Of a stretch of 7,214 nt of DNA, positions 6,121 to 7,214 are shown piece by piece. The DNA lies in the NCBI GenBank assembly GCA_947175585.1, contig CAMWNL010000076.1, positions 1 through 7,214 of the forward strand, given 5' to 3'. Both the position numbers and the translations under genes were made by a program. The notes beneath the pieces are model-generated. The model had not been told where the DNA came from, ran no database searches, and worked only from the letters and a program-made list of their open reading frames with translations. The first letter of the stretch is position 1, and each line of letters opens with the position of its first letter. This DNA is from an uncultured Bacteroidales bacterium (lineage in GTDB: Bacteria; Bacteroidota; Bacteroidia; Bacteroidales; Muribaculaceae).

Positions 6121-7164
6121 TTAGAGTGGCTGATCCTGAGGAGGCACTACAGCCCAACTGTTGATATACACGCCGCCGGCGACATACCAGTTATTATTTT
6201 GATCGATAAAGAAAAGAGCCGTGTAATCGTCGCGGCGGTCAAGATACTCCTGATCACCGAATTCGCTGAAGCGGCTGCCCTTCTCCAACAGGAAATATTC
6301 GATAAGGGGAACGTGGATGATAGTTACATTGTCATCGTTGCGGACGATGTCGAGATAGGCCTTGCCTCTGTCCATCAGTCGTGAGGTCGACATCTCGAAG
6401 AGCAGGGTCGATCTTACGGGGCGTTCGTCCTGACTGCCGTTGACGGGCGCGGCGGTTGTCTCACCGTAGAGAGTGCTCCACGGCGTATAAGTTACTGTAG
6501 GGCTCGATGGCTCCACGGCGTTGTCCCAGGCCAGATAAGAATCGGCATAGGTAAATGTGACAGTGAAATCTTTGCTGTCGATAGGTGAGCCGTCGAGATG
6601 GGTGAGCATAACGGCGATGTCGTTAGTGTCTTTAATGAGAGGCACCGTGACGGTCATAACAGAGGGTTTGAGGGGGTCAACGATATAGTTGACATCGCTG
6701 ACGACGCCGTTGAAGAGTGATTTGAAGTGAGAGGAGCTGATGTTGAGTCCATCGCTTTCGAGCATACGGAGCTTGATCTCAAGGTCATCTTTTGACTCAG
6801 GCTCGTAGGTCGCAAGATTAAAGTCATCATTATCTTCCAGACCACACCAGGCAACGAAGTCATAGGTTCCCTCGCCGAGCGGAGTCTCCATGATATAGTC
6901 AGGACGAGTCAGAATATCGCCGGAAGCGGCACCTGACCAAACAAACGCACCTGTCTTGTCAAAGGCCCAGACATTGACACTCTTAACCTGAGAGGCGAAG
7001 GCATCGGCCTTGAGCAAATTATAGTTGAACACAAACCGCAGCTGCAAGCCCGAGGGACACTCGTCGAGATCATCGTAGATGAAAGAGTCGCATCCGGTTA
7101 AGGTGAATGCGGCGAGGCAAATGGCGCCCAGTCTGAGTTTGTTTTTAAAAAAGTCTAGAAGCAT
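6121..7164 (-). CDS. FimB/Mfa2-family fimbrial anchor lipoprotein
   Basis: This 347-residue lipoprotein has the lipobox LTGC (Cys25) and the family N-terminal signature CDSFIYDDLDEC followed by LQLRFVFNYNLLKADAF (residues 25-56), then VKSVNVWAFDKTGAFV (60-75), typical of FimB/Mfa2 proteins. Cys36 in the signature is characteristically conserved. EGTYDFVAWCGLED (98-111) closes the first beta domain; the second ends in FIDQNNNWYVAGGVYINSWAVV (319-340, read as FIDQNNNW then INSWAVV), again a family hallmark. In Porphyromonas gingivalis FimB and Mfa2 anchor fimbriae to the outer membrane and limit their length; the same role is inferred here. Length fits the family (about 300-350). The start at 7164 places a charged KNKLR segment before the hydrophobic core of the signal peptide. 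It is the first visible gene of the operon and the best-conserved member by motif; a major-subunit gene could still lie upstream beyond the window. Confidence 0.92.
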   Translation of the reverse strand: MLLDFFKNKLRLGAICLAAFTLTGCDSFIYDDLDECPSGLQLRFVFNYNLLKADAFASQVKSVNVWAFDKTGAFVWSGAASGDILTRPDYIMETPLGEGTYDFVAWCGLEDNDDFNLATYEPESKDDLEIKLRMLESDGLNISSSHFKSLFNGVVSDVNYIVDPLKPSVMTVTVPLIKDTNDIAVMLTHLDGSPIDSKDFTVTFTYADSYLAWDNAVEPSSPTVTYTPWSTLYGETTAAPVNGSQDERPVRSTLLFEMSTSRLMDRGKAYLDIVRNDDNVTIIHVPLIEYFLLEKGSRFSEFGDQEYLDRRDDYTALFFIDQNNNWYVAGGVYINSWAVVPPQDQPL

Positions 7165-7190
7165 AATCAGTTTTAGAAAATTTATATATT

Positions 7191-7214
7191 CCCGGGGAGC
7201 GGATTCCCCCCGGG
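7191..7214 (-). repeat. GC-rich inverted repeat in the leader of the fimbrial operon
   Basis: CCCGGGG (7191-7197) and CCCCGGG (7208-7214) are complementary, with a 10-base loop; an alternative fold pairs GGGGA (7194-7198) with TCCCC (7205-7209). On the minus strand it ends 26 bases before the Mfa2-like ATG and is followed by an A/T-only tract (7177-7190). It touches the window edge, so its full extent is unknown. It could be a 5'-leader stem, an upstream gene's terminator, or part of a longer repeat. Confidence 0.5.

Noticed and set aside
5974..6384. 136-residue open frame on the + strand crossing the junction of two fimbrial genes
   Set aside because: It is antisense to both well-supported coding regions and lacks family motifs.

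Overview
The window looks like a piece of a gut-type Bacteroidales chromosome, most likely Muribaculaceae or a close relative. The grounds are an Mfa2/FimB-type fimbrial operon of lipoproteins, a Bacteroidetes-style PriA end, starts without Shine-Dalgarno sequences, and acidic residues just after the lipobox cysteines. The family-level assignment is inference. No sequence search was possible, so all family calls rest on motif recognition.

Left part (2-1305): the 3' third of priA (replication restart helicase) runs on the + strand. It converges tail to tail on a minus-strand gene for a four-helix-bundle protein with the 'suffix' extension. The two stop codons share the palindrome TTAA (757-760). 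An intergenic gap (1306-1443) follows, carrying two back-to-back perfect or near-perfect inverted repeats. One of them is at the same time a 9-base-period tandem repeat.

Right part (1444-7164, all on the minus strand, so read from right to left): three consecutive lipoprotein genes form a probable fimbrial operon. The first encodes an Mfa2/FimB-family anchor or initiating subunit (7164-6121). Thirteen bases later comes a 407-residue fimbrillin-like subunit (6107-4884). After 68 bases comes a very large 1123-residue lipoprotein (4815-1444). It has a fimbrillin-like N-terminal half resembling DUF4906 proteins, then a BACON-like Ig domain and a C-terminal lectin-like region related to FISUMP/FGE folds. 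The likely arrangement is outer-membrane anchor, stalk or accessory subunit, and tip adhesin. A GC-rich hairpin sits in the leader at the right edge, and the operon may begin beyond the window.

The most notable point is the large distal gene. Its N-terminal coding end and a short internal island have about 50-65% G+C in hand-counted blocks, like the neighbours. Most of the rest, especially the putative binding half, falls to about 30-33%. This suggests a modular, exchanged or fast-diversifying adhesin. No RNA genes, insertion sequences or CRISPR arrays were seen, and no stretch over 300 bases lacks a gene.
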